Below are positions 1 to 8,542 of a stretch of DNA of 64,000 nucleotides, in pieces. A program made the translations under genes and the position numbers. The DNA is from Kaistella treverensis (GTDB taxonomy: Bacteria; Bacteroidota; Bacteroidia; Flavobacteriales; Weeksellaceae). Positions within the stretch are counted from its first letter, which is position 1. Each line of letters begins with the position of its first letter. The stretch lies in contig NZ_FORQ01000002.1 in the NCBI RefSeq assembly GCF_900114045.1, positions 1 through 64,000 on the forward strand. Reading direction: 5' to 3'. The notes beneath the pieces are model-generated. The model was given only the letters and a program-made list of their open reading frames with translations, searched no databases and was not told where the DNA came from.

Positions 1-107
1 AGTGCTAAATTGAACATTTGGTTTTCAAATAAACATTAGTGCTAATTGAAAGTAAGTGCTTCAAAATCCGCCACTTCGCCAAGCCGCGGAACGTTATGTG
101 CAACCGT
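1..107. repeat. Repeat-rich leader upstream of the first lipoprotein gene
   Basis: The hexamer AGTGCT occurs at 1-6, 38-43 and 55-60. The first two copies sit in near-identical stretches (AGTGCTAAATTGAA and AGTGCTAATTGAA). At 67-90 there is an imperfect inverted repeat with arms TCCGC and GCGGA, followed by AACGTTATG just before the start codon. Tails ending in AACGTT-like cores shortly before a lone gene resemble cassette-type arrangements, but the attC consensus is not met, so this is only a resemblance. The window edge prevents seeing what lies upstream. Confidence 0.3.
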
Positions 108-1055
108 ATGAAAACAATTCCAATAACAATTTTATTTGCATTTATCACAATTCTGTTAGGGTGTTCCAAGGAAAGTAAAACCATTAAAGAAGACGATGAA
201 AAAATCCTAATTAATGCAAAAGAAATTCTTGAAAACAAAAATCTTGCTGGCTTAATTACTAAACTTGAAAACACAGAATTGACGGAAGAAACCGATATTA
301 ACAAAATTCCAAAGGTTATATTAAACTTCCTAAATGCAATATTAGAAGATAAACCTATTGCAAATCCACACGAAAATTGGAATCCTACTGACGTTATTCT
401 CGACAAAAAACTGCCAAGAAGAAAATTACAGTATTTTGGCAGTGGAAAAAATATAGCGTTAATGAATTATTTTAAGGGAGGAATAGGAAAATCAACCATC
501 AGCACTTTAAATTATTCAGGGAGGAAATCAGGGACTAATGTTACTGATTTTTTATCTCCTAACCGAATTTCGAGGATGATTTTCTTTAACGAGGGGGATT
601 GGGATCAATTAAAAGAAATTTCTTGGTTTCGCTTTGTGAAGGTCAATGACGGAAATTTTGATCAAATAATTAATTCCGATAATTTAGACTTAATAGCAAA
701 TTCTTCTCATACTAATAATTGGAAAGACGAAAATGGAAATGTAAGTTTTAGATCTGTTTCTGAACCTCTCAAAATCTCGCAGGAATTCAACGGAAAGAAA
801 AATGAAAAAGGGCAATTGAGTACGCCGTTAACAGAGACTGAGATCTATGAAACCACATCGCCAATTTCCTCATTCTCTTTCCAAATTTACACCCACCGAA
901 AAGATGACAACCCGGCCATTTCAACTGATCTGTCAAAAACAATCAACATTTACGCAGACAATAAATTAATAAAAACATTTAATTACGCTTACACAGATCT
1001 AAGAAAAGTGAGCGGTATATCTTTAAAGAACTTCAATGTAAACGAGGCGAAATAA
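108..1055 (+). CDS. Hypothetical lipoprotein
   Basis: I do not recognise the family. The chosen start (ATG at 108) gives a 315-residue protein beginning MKTIPITILF with a hydrophobic segment and a lipobox ending LLGC, so export and lipid anchoring are likely. A longer reading from 39 exists, but it would put 23 charged residues before the signal peptide. The mature part is Lys/Asn-rich with no metal or catalytic signature visible to me. It lies 14 bp before the recombinase gene on the same strand and may be cargo of the same element. The Ala- and Gly-poor, A+T-rich coding differs from the metal operons further right. Confidence 0.6.
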   Translation: MKTIPITILFAFITILLGCSKESKTIKEDDEKILINAKEILENKNLAGLITKLENTELTEETDINKIPKVILNFLNAILEDKPIANPHENWNPTDVILDKKLPRRKLQYFGSGKNIALMNYFKGGIGKSTISTLNYSGRKSGTNVTDFLSPNRISRMIFFNEGDWDQLKEISWFRFVKVNDGNFDQIINSDNLDLIANSSHTNNWKDENGNVSFRSVSEPLKISQEFNGKKNEKGQLSTPLTETEIYETTSPISSFSFQIYTHRKDDNPAISTDLSKTINIYADNKLIKTFNYAYTDLRKVSGISLKNFNVNEAK

Positions 1056-1069
1056 TAAAGGCAATAACA

Positions 1070-2338
1070 ATGGAAATTAAATATCATGCTCAGTTCTTAC
1101 TTGATAAAGAAAAAGATAAACCTACTGCAAAAGTTCGTTATAGAATTAAATGGGAAGATAATATTGTGGCTTTTAATTTAGGTTATCGCATAGAAATTGA
1201 CAAATGGAGTCTCGAAACTCAACGCTGTAAAACCAATACAACGCACGGTGAAAAGAAAGTTAGCGCATCAATCATCAATAAAAAAATCAAACAATTTGAA
1301 TCCGTTTGCGAGAAAGTTTTTCGCAAATTCGAAATCGAAAACTCTACACCTGGAAAAGAGAACTTTAAAAACTTGTTTAATCTTGAAATAGGCAAGAAAC
1401 CCGTAGTTCTGATTGAGCGAGATAAAACTTTGTTTGAACTATTTGATGTTTTTACGAAAGAAGAGTCTTTGCTGAATCTATGGTCTATTAAGACACAGGC
1501 AAAAATGAAAACCTTCAAAAAGCATTTGAAAACATTTGATGAAAATCTAAGTTTTAAATCCCTGGATGAAAACAAATTAATAAAATACCAATATTTTTTA
1601 CAAGACGATCTAAAACTCCAGAACTCCACTGCCTTAAAAAATTTTTCGTTCCTCCGGTGGTTTTTAAGATGGGCGACTAAAAAAGGTTTTAATGAAAACA
1701 AAGCATTTGAACTTTTTAAACCGAAACTCAAAACTATTCAGAAAAAGATAATTTTTCTTACTCAACCCGAGCTAAGTCAATTGAAGAATTTTGACATTCC
1801 AAAAGAGAAAAAATATTTAGAAAGGGTGAGAGATGTTTTTATGTTCCAATGTTTTACCGGTTTGAGATATTCGGACGTAGAAAATTTAAAACGAAGCGAC
1901 ATTAAAGATAATTTCATCGAAATAATAACGGTAAAAACTTCTGATAGTTTAATTATTGAACTCAATGATCACAGCAGAGCCATACTTGAAAAATATAAAG
2001 ATGAAGTGTATGAAAAATCTAAAGCTTTGCCGGTGATTAGCAATCAAAAAATGAATGAATATTTACGGGAACTAATGGAAATGGCGGAAATTGATGAACC
2101 TATTCGCGAAACCTACTATAAGGGTAATGAAAAATTTGATGAAGTTTCCCCAAAATACGCACTTATGAGTTCTCACGTGGGGAGACGAACTTTTATCTGC
2201 AACGCTTTGGCTTTAGGAATTCCTCCGCAGGTCGTGATGAAGTGGACAGGTCACAGTGATTATGCTGCGATGAAGCCCTATATTGATATTGCAGATCAAA
2301 CAAAAATAAATGCTATGGCAAAGTTTAATATGTTGTAA
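1070..2338 (+). CDS. Tyrosine recombinase (phage-integrase family)
   Basis: This 422-residue protein is a site-specific recombinase of the type carried by Bacteroidota conjugative transposons and islands. It has an N-terminal arm-type DNA-binding region (about 1-110), a SAM-like core-binding domain (about 120-215) and a C-terminal catalytic domain. The catalytic residues are all visible: Arg266 in FTGLRYSD, His369 and Arg372 in SSHVGRRTF, His395 in WTGHSD, and the nucleophile Tyr404 in MKPYID. The gene therefore looks intact and active. No excisionase or mobilization gene is seen next to it. Its stop codon is followed after 12 bp by a decayed copy of a multicopper oxidase tail, so the recombinase sits at a rearranged junction. 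It may have mobilized some or all of the accessory DNA up to about 50.9 kb; that is inference. Confidence 0.93.
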   Translation: MEIKYHAQFLLDKEKDKPTAKVRYRIKWEDNIVAFNLGYRIEIDKWSLETQRCKTNTTHGEKKVSASIINKKIKQFESVCEKVFRKFEIENSTPGKENFKNLFNLEIGKKPVVLIERDKTLFELFDVFTKEESLLNLWSIKTQAKMKTFKKHLKTFDENLSFKSLDENKLIKYQYFLQDDLKLQNSTALKNFSFLRWFLRWATKKGFNENKAFELFKPKLKTIQKKIIFLTQPELSQLKNFDIPKEKKYLERVRDVFMFQCFTGLRYSDVENLKRSDIKDNFIEIITVKTSDSLIIELNDHSRAILEKYKDEVYEKSKALPVISNQKMNEYLRELMEMAEIDEPIRETYYKGNEKFDEVSPKYALMSSHVGRRTFICNALALGIPPQVVMKWTGHSDYAAMKPYIDIADQTKINAMAKFNML

Positions 2339-2350
2339 AGTGTAGCCTTC

Positions 2351-2690
2351 ATCATATTCAATTACCATTATAGAAAAATTGATAGGAATAATATCGAAAA
2401 TAACTACTTGGGCAGGCATTCAATAAAGATGAGAAAAACTTTCAGTGCCGGAATCCTCTACAGATTCCCGATGTTGGTAGATTGCAGGCAGAAATACTTA
2501 CAGACGGAATCTGTAAGATTCCAACTGAAACGCGAGGATATACCAATGCCACTCGGTTAAGGGGACATTGATGATTAATACTAACAAAGAATATTTAGCA
2601 TGTCTTAAATATATCGTCACAAAGAATTTTGGAATCTCCACTCACTACAACAGCGATATGAGTTGGGGTGCAGGGGCAACTCTTAGTTAA
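2351..2690 (+). pseudogene. Relic of the 3' end of a multicopper oxidase gene
   Basis: This stretch aligns over its whole length with 41551-41898, the last 116 codons and stop of the intact multicopper oxidase gene. Blocks are identical, for example AGGAATAATATCGAAAA and CTTAAATATATCGTCACAAA, and the end matches at GATATGAG(T/C)TGGGGTGCAGGG. Small indels (near 2427, 2482 and 2550) break the frame, and no start or upstream part is present, so it cannot encode the domain. Homology fades left of 2351, just after the recombinase stop. The relic's TAA at 2688-2690 overlaps the last codons of the oppositely oriented GH3 gene by 8 bp. Found by direct comparison within the window. Confidence 0.93.
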
Positions 2691-4959
2691 CCTCAAATTT
2701 AAGCTCCATCACCTCTTGAGAATTTCCTCCCACCAATACTTTAAAACTTCCCGGCTCTACTACAAAAACTCCGTTGTTATTGTAAAATCCAAGTTCTTTA
2801 TCTGTTAAAATAAATTTCAAAACCTTGGATTCTCCGGGTTTAAGATTTACTAACTGAAAACCTTTTAATTCCTTCACAGGTCTTGCAACGGATGCAAATT
2901 CGTCGTGAATGTAAAGTTGCGCAACTTCTTTTCCTTCGTGTTTTCCTGTGTTTTTCAAGGTCACTGAAACTTCTACATTTTCTCCGTTTTTAAATTCACT
3001 TTTATTGATTTTCAAATCTGAATACTCAAAAGTCGTATAGCTCAACCCATAACCGAAAGGATAAAGCGGTGTTTTTTCGGAATCAGAATAATGCGTCCAA
3101 AAAACATTTTTATCTTTATCTAAAGGTCGCCCGGTGTTGTAATGATTGTAATAAATAGGGACCTGTCCAACATTTCTCGGGAAAGTCATGGGTAATTTTC
3201 CACTTGGATTGTAATCACCGTAAAGTACCTGTGCAACAGCGTTTCCGGCCTGCGTTCCAAGATGCCACGCTTCTACAATCGCGGGGATATTTTTGTCTGC
3301 CCAATTGATTGTTAAAGGTCTTCCGTTATTCAGCACCAAAACAATATTTGTGTTGACCTTGTAGATTTCTTCCAAAAATTCCTGTTGAAGTCCCGGCAGA
3401 TTCAATTCTGTTCTGCTTCTTGCTTCTCCAGAGCTGAAGGCGTGTTCGCCCAAAACCATTACCACAACGTCGGCTTCTTTTGCCGCTCTTTTCGCTTCCT
3501 CAAAACCGCTTCTGTCCGTCATATTATAATCAACATCGGTCAGGAAATCGGGTTCTTTTGTAGTCAGATGAAGCCCTTTTACATATTTTAAATGATTGCC
3601 TTTGTAAGCATTCATTCCTTCCAAAACGGAAACTGCCGAATTATCTTCTGCCGCAATTCTCCAACTTCCCAAAGGCGAGTTTTTACTTTCTGCAAGTGAG
3701 CCGAGCAATAAAATTTTCTGTCCCGATTTCTTTAAAGGCAAAATATGTTTATCATTTTTTAAAAGCACGATTGATTTTTTCGCCATATCCAAAACCGCAT
3801 CATTGTTGGCTTTGCTTCCCACGGTTTCTTTTTCACGTTTTTCATCCAAGAATTTGTATGGATTATCAAAAAGACCGAGTTCATATTTCACCCTTAAAAT
3901 TCTTCGGCAAGCATCATCAATAAATGATTCTTTCACTTTTCCTTCTTTAACCAAACTAATGAGTTGTGGCACATAGATACCGCTTTCCATATCCATATCG
4001 GTTCCGGCTTCCACGGCTGATTTTGCTGCTGCGGCTTCATTTTCAGAAAAACCCCACGGAATCATTTCACGAATCGAAGCCCAATCTGAAATCACAAATC
4101 CTGAAAATTTCCATTGGTCTTTCAAAACTCCTCTGAGCAATTCTTTATCTGCGGTTACAGGAATGCCATTCACTGTGTTAAAGGAGGTCATCACGCTTCT
4201 GATTCCAGCATCAACAGCCGCTTTAAATGGCGGCAAAACCTGATTGTGAAGTGTATTTTTTCCAATTTCCGCGGAATGGTACTCCAAACCGGCTTCCACA
4301 AAACCATAACCGGTGAAATGCTTTGCTGTCGCAGCAATTTTTAGAGGGGATTTAAAAGTATTATCACCCTGAAAACCTTTCACTCTGGCCACGGCAACTT
4401 TTGAACCCAGAAACGGATCTTCTCCGGCTCCTTCCATCACTCTTCCCCATCTTGCATCCCGTGAAATGTCCATCATTGGTCCGAAAGTCCAGTTGATTCC
4501 TGATGCGGCGGCTTCCGAGGCTGCAACTTCTGCAGATTTCTCAATAGCTTGTAAATCCCAACTGGCCGCTTCTGCTAAAGGAATCGGACTTATGGTTTTA
4601 TAACCGTGAATCACATCAAAACCTATAATTAAAGGAATGCCTAATCTTGTCTGTTCCACCGCCATTTTCTGCACGGCAAGCACTTCTTTCACACCGCGAA
4701 CCGTCAACATCGAACCAACCAATCCTTTTTGTATATTTTCATATTTCTGTTCCGCAGTTCCGCCAACAGGAGCAGGCCCTGTAACGTCCCAAAAACCATT
4801 GTATTGGTTCATCTGCCCCACCTTTTCTTCCAAAGTCATTTTAGACATTAAGACATCGATTTTTTTCTCAATCTGGGGATTGAGTTTTTGTTGTGAACTG
4901 AAAAGGGATGCGGTAAGAACACTCATTGTAAAAATTGCAGATTTTGTAAATTTTTTCAT
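2683..4959 (-). CDS. bglX: GH3 beta-glucosidase (BglX-like), periplasmic
   Basis: The protein (758 residues) has the domain order of BglX-type GH3 enzymes: signal peptide (about 1-24), TIM-barrel, alpha/beta sandwich and a C-terminal fibronectin-III-like domain that carries the KELKGF and PGESK motifs. The catalytic nucleophile Asp is in GFVISDWASI, and the GMDMDME and KHFTGYG motifs are conserved. Enzymes of this type release glucose from the non-reducing ends of beta-glucosides, so here it would trim glucose from glucomannan oligosaccharides in the periplasm. It is the last gene of the leftward mannan operon, 12 bp after the esterase. Specificity for glucose rather than xylose or mannose is not settled by sequence reading. 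Confidence 0.93.
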   Translation of the reverse strand: MKKFTKSAIFTMSVLTASLFSSQQKLNPQIEKKIDVLMSKMTLEEKVGQMNQYNGFWDVTGPAPVGGTAEQKYENIQKGLVGSMLTVRGVKEVLAVQKMAVEQTRLGIPLIIGFDVIHGYKTISPIPLAEAASWDLQAIEKSAEVAASEAAASGINWTFGPMMDISRDARWGRVMEGAGEDPFLGSKVAVARVKGFQGDNTFKSPLKIAATAKHFTGYGFVEAGLEYHSAEIGKNTLHNQVLPPFKAAVDAGIRSVMTSFNTVNGIPVTADKELLRGVLKDQWKFSGFVISDWASIREMIPWGFSENEAAAAKSAVEAGTDMDMESGIYVPQLISLVKEGKVKESFIDDACRRILRVKYELGLFDNPYKFLDEKREKETVGSKANNDAVLDMAKKSIVLLKNDKHILPLKKSGQKILLLGSLAESKNSPLGSWRIAAEDNSAVSVLEGMNAYKGNHLKYVKGLHLTTKEPDFLTDVDYNMTDRSGFEEAKRAAKEADVVVMVLGEHAFSSGEARSRTELNLPGLQQEFLEEIYKVNTNIVLVLNNGRPLTINWADKNIPAIVEAWHLGTQAGNAVAQVLYGDYNPSGKLPMTFPRNVGQVPIYYNHYNTGRPLDKDKNVFWTHYSDSEKTPLYPFGYGLSYTTFEYSDLKINKSEFKNGENVEVSVTLKNTGKHEGKEVAQLYIHDEFASVARPVKELKGFQLVNLKPGESKVLKFILTDKELGFYNNNGVFVVEPGSFKVLVGGNSQEVMELKFEVN

Positions 4960-4971
4960 TAGTAAAGATAT

Positions 4972-6360
4972 TTATTTCAAACTTTCTGTGGTAAAACTTG
5001 AAAGCGGAAGTCCTGATTTATTGAACAGATCGGGCATTGCAACGTTGCTCCACGCGTAGCGCACGTTCACGGGATTTTTCACGGAAGTGGATACTAAAGT
5101 GATTCGATTTCCTTTCAAAGTGGGTTTTGCAGGATAATATTTCCCATCGTTTCCTGCCATTTCAAACAGTTGGGAATTTGAATTTTTAAAATGAAGACCA
5201 TCCGCAAATTCGAAAGTTAAAACTGCTTTGCTGCCTATGTATTCTACATTTTTAAATGCAGGACTTTCCACCAACCCGTTTTTAAAATTATATACATTTT
5301 TCAAAGCCAAATTCGCCATTCTTACACCTATCGGTTTTTTATTTTTGGGATGAATGTCGTCGGTTTTATCCAAATCTGTTGTTACTACCATTCCAGAATT
5401 TGGGACGGTTTGCGCCACCACTCGCTGTGCGTTTTTAATTTGAACCGTTGTATCGCTCCAACCGGTAAAACCCGCAATCTGAACAATGTAAAACGGGAAA
5501 TCATACCCTTTTGCCAACCTCCAAGACGAAATCATTGAAGACAATAAATCTTTGTAACCCTCGGAATTTCCGGTGTTGGGTTCGCCTTGATACCACAATG
5601 CTCCTTTAAATTTAAAATTGTTGACCGGATAAATCATCGCGTTGTAAGCACCGGACATTTGCGAGGGATAATAGTCAGAATTTTCCAAACTTTTGAAATT
5701 TTCAGCAAGCGATGGATTTGAATCAAAAACCTCTTCCGGTGTCCATAATTCCGCAGGAGTACCGCCCCAAGCTGAACAAATCAGACCAATAGGAACGCCT
5801 TTCAAATCTTCCTGCAGTTTTTGGGCGAAAAAATAACCAACGGCACTGAAATTTTTCATTGTTTCAGGCGTGCAAAGCTGCCAGTTTCCAAAGAAATTAT
5901 TCTGTGGAAATTCGGAGGAAAGTTTTGGAACAAAGAAAAAGCGGATGTTCGGATAGTGGGCTTTTGAAGCTTCCAACTCGCCGTCTTTTATTCCCCAACT
6001 CGCGCTCATCTCCATATTGCTCTGTCCGGAAAGCAGCCAAACTTCGCCCAGCATCACGTTGTTCAGCACGACTTCGTTGTATCCTTTAAGCGAAATTCTG
6101 TATGGTCCGCCTTCTTTTCCGGTAGGAATTACAAATTTGAAAGTCGAGTCATTTCCTGTCGTCACTTTATATTCTTTGTCGAGAAAATCGGCTTTCAAAG
6201 TGATTTCCTCTTTCGGATTCGCATTTCCCCAAATCACGACTTGCGAATTGCGCTGCAGCACCATGTTGTCTGTAAAAACCGCAGGTAGATTGATGTTCGC
6301 AAAGGCAAAAACCGATGCCAGAGAAGAAAATAATAGCGCAAATTTTATTTTGAAATTCAT
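4972..6360 (-). CDS. Sialate-O-acetylesterase-like SGNH esterase
   Basis: I start the gene at the ATG read at 6360, which gives MNFKIKFALLFSSLASVFAFA, a clear signal peptide; the upstream extension to 6513 overlaps the neighbour and looks non-coding. The 462-residue protein has an N-terminal Ig-like region and an SGNH fold: the nucleophile Ser in GQSNME, a WYQGEPN block, and DIHPKNK supplying the Asp/His pair. The family (SASA/DUF303) includes carbohydrate acetylesterases. Between a GH3 and a GH5-CE2 enzyme in a mannan locus, removal of acetyl groups from acetylated glucomannan is the likely role; this is inference from context. Confidence 0.87.
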   Translation of the reverse strand: MNFKIKFALLFSSLASVFAFANINLPAVFTDNMVLQRNSQVVIWGNANPKEEITLKADFLDKEYKVTTGNDSTFKFVIPTGKEGGPYRISLKGYNEVVLNNVMLGEVWLLSGQSNMEMSASWGIKDGELEASKAHYPNIRFFFVPKLSSEFPQNNFFGNWQLCTPETMKNFSAVGYFFAQKLQEDLKGVPIGLICSAWGGTPAELWTPEEVFDSNPSLAENFKSLENSDYYPSQMSGAYNAMIYPVNNFKFKGALWYQGEPNTGNSEGYKDLLSSMISSWRLAKGYDFPFYIVQIAGFTGWSDTTVQIKNAQRVVAQTVPNSGMVVTTDLDKTDDIHPKNKKPIGVRMANLALKNVYNFKNGLVESPAFKNVEYIGSKAVLTFEFADGLHFKNSNSQLFEMAGNDGKYYPAKPTLKGNRITLVSTSVKNPVNVRYAWSNVAMPDLFNKSGLPLSSFTTESLK

Positions 6361-6431
6361 TTTGAAAATTTTTAATGTTTTGAGATTGCCACTTGATTTT
6401 GCTATTCCATTTCGCCCAATGACAATGGCTA

Positions 6432-8417
6432 TTATCTGTTTAGAAATGTTTTGAAAGAAGGATAAAGCTGATCTGCCATTTCCTGATCCTGTTTTATACT
6501 TGGATGTCCGCATCCTTCAGACTGCATCTCCTGAAATTTCAAAATCTCAATTGGAGCGTGTTTGGTATCGTTTTTAAAGAAATCTTTCACTTCAGAAAGG
6601 CAATCGAGCAAAATTTTATTTCTTTCGCCGTGAACCATTGGACTGTTCAGCAAAACTACCCTTGTATTTGGATATTTCCGGTAAATATTTTGGATGAATT
6701 CAATATAATTTCCAACAAACTTATATTTGTTGAAAGGCAGTCTTTCTTTCTTGCCGTCTCCATCTGACAAATCGTTTGTTCCGAGACAGATGCTAACTAC
6801 ATCGGGCTGAAAATCGTTACCAAATTTTGCCGGCTCCGAAGTACGCAAATAAAGGTGGTCGTAAACATCGGGCAAAATGTTTTCTTCCCGTTTTTCGCTA
6901 TTCCAGTTGCGATACATTCCGTAACCGGAAACTGAACTAAGCATAAAATCAGCATCCAACATTCTTGATAAAGCCGGACCGTAAGCATAATATGCATTGT
7001 GCTGATCAAACCATTGCCCATCACCACATTTTTTGTCGCTTTCATCGTTCCCAAAACCGCAAGTGATGGAATCGCCGATAAATTCAATTTTTTTCCTTGA
7101 TTTTGACTGCATAGCCACTGTTTTCACACCTGTTCCGTCAAAGAAAACTTCGCCCATCGCAGCTTCGGTTGCTTTAAAAATTTTAATTAAATGAATTGTT
7201 TTGGATTGATCTGCAACACGGAAAGTAAATTTTTTAAACTCATTGTTATCCACTTTGAAACGTCCAATATATTTTCCGTCCAATTCAACAGATATATAGT
7301 TGTAATAGCCCTGATACGGCACATTTTTGAGATTAACCTCCACCGAATTTCCCTGAAACTGAAATTCTAACGAGGAGCCCGGACCAATTAATTTCCCTGA
7401 ATTTTCTGATTGTTTGTCAACGCGACCTTTCCAGACAAAATTTTGAAAATAATTTCCACGGTAATCATATTTCCGAAGAATTTCACGAGTTTTTACGCCC
7501 GATTCATTTAAGTCAGAAATGCTCCAATTTCCTTTTGAGTTTGCAGTGGGCAAAAGCATTGAACACGATTCTTTTTTATCCGAAACCGACCAGGTAATCC
7601 ATGATAATTTCCTGTCGTTCATCCAGTTAATCCAGCGTTGCCATTCTGCATCGTCGATCTTTCCATCACCACTCGCTTCCATCCCAGCAGATTCCGATAT
7701 AAAAACAGGAATACCGGAATATAATGCAGAATCGGTTCTGTCCCGAAGCCATTGTCCGTGAGTTCCGGCATAAAAATGCACGGTGTACATCACATTTTTT
7801 ACATTTTTCAAAGGATTTTGCTGAACCAAATCAATCCGCTGATCCCATTCCGGACAACCAACCAAAATCAAATTATCAGGATCATTTTTGCGGATTTCCG
7901 CAATAATTTCTTCCGCATAGACTTTCACTTCCTCCCAAGACTGCTTTTCCGGTTCGTTGAAAATTTCGTAGATCACATTCGGATATTTGCCATATTTTTT
8001 TGAAACTTCAGAAAAAAATTTCTTCGCTTCTTTGGTATGGATTTGATGCGCGTGCCAATCAATAATGACATAAATTCCTTCTTTTATGGCACCATCAACA
8101 ACTTTTTCAATAATTTTTCTGTTTTCTGCGGGTTTTTTCAGATAAGCACCATCCGGTTCAATTCCCATCGAGGCACGGACTACATTGACGTTCCAGTCGT
8201 TTTTAAGCCATCGTACAGTTTCCCTATTGTAAAATCTGGGATGCCAGTTGCTCCAACCAAAACTGGTCCCAATCAATCGTACAGGATTTCCACCTTGGTC
8301 GGAAAGTTGGGTTCCTACAACCTGAAGTTTCCCAATTTTCTGTACGGGATTTTTAGCCAGTCCAAGCGTGAAAACCGTTATGAATAAAAGGAAAATTATT
8401 TTTGAAAAATTTTTCAT
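6432..8417 (-). CDS. GH5 endo-beta-glucanase fused to CE2 acetylesterase
   Basis: This 661-residue, secreted enzyme (signal peptide MKNFSKIIFLLFITVFTLGLA) joins two activities. Residues about 25-325 form a GH5 domain with acid/base Glu155 in EIFNEP, nucleophile Glu242 in FISESAG, and the HFYAGTHGQ block typical of GH5 subfamily 2 endoglucanases. Residues about 340-435 look like the jelly-roll of CE2, and about 440-660 its SGNH domain, with Ser450 in GDSITCG, GTND, and GCGHPS near the end. CE2 enzymes deacetylate plant polysaccharides. One chain would thus cut glucosyl stretches of acetylated glucomannan and strip its acetyl groups. The start at 8417 is chosen because the upstream extension precedes the signal peptide. 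Confidence 0.9.
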   Translation of the reverse strand: MKNFSKIIFLLFITVFTLGLAKNPVQKIGKLQVVGTQLSDQGGNPVRLIGTSFGWSNWHPRFYNRETVRWLKNDWNVNVVRASMGIEPDGAYLKKPAENRKIIEKVVDGAIKEGIYVIIDWHAHQIHTKEAKKFFSEVSKKYGKYPNVIYEIFNEPEKQSWEEVKVYAEEIIAEIRKNDPDNLILVGCPEWDQRIDLVQQNPLKNVKNVMYTVHFYAGTHGQWLRDRTDSALYSGIPVFISESAGMEASGDGKIDDAEWQRWINWMNDRKLSWITWSVSDKKESCSMLLPTANSKGNWSISDLNESGVKTREILRKYDYRGNYFQNFVWKGRVDKQSENSGKLIGPGSSLEFQFQGNSVEVNLKNVPYQGYYNYISVELDGKYIGRFKVDNNEFKKFTFRVADQSKTIHLIKIFKATEAAMGEVFFDGTGVKTVAMQSKSRKKIEFIGDSITCGFGNDESDKKCGDGQWFDQHNAYYAYGPALSRMLDADFMLSSVSGYGMYRNWNSEKREENILPDVYDHLYLRTSEPAKFGNDFQPDVVSICLGTNDLSDGDGKKERLPFNKYKFVGNYIEFIQNIYRKYPNTRVVLLNSPMVHGERNKILLDCLSEVKDFFKNDTKHAPIEILKFQEMQSEGCGHPSIKQDQEMADQLYPSFKTFLNR

Positions 8418-8542
8418 ACTTTTTTGTAGCCACAAAAGGCACATAAGTTATTAGGATTAAATATTATAGTTTCAAAGGTGTATCAAGTTTTGAAAATCAA
8501 AGATTTTCATATTTCAGAGTACCTTTTCTGGCTGTTTTAATT

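Noticed and set aside
6361-6513. N-terminal extension of the esterase gene to 6513
   Set aside because: It overlaps the neighbouring GH5-CE2 gene and precedes a good signal peptide start at 6360.
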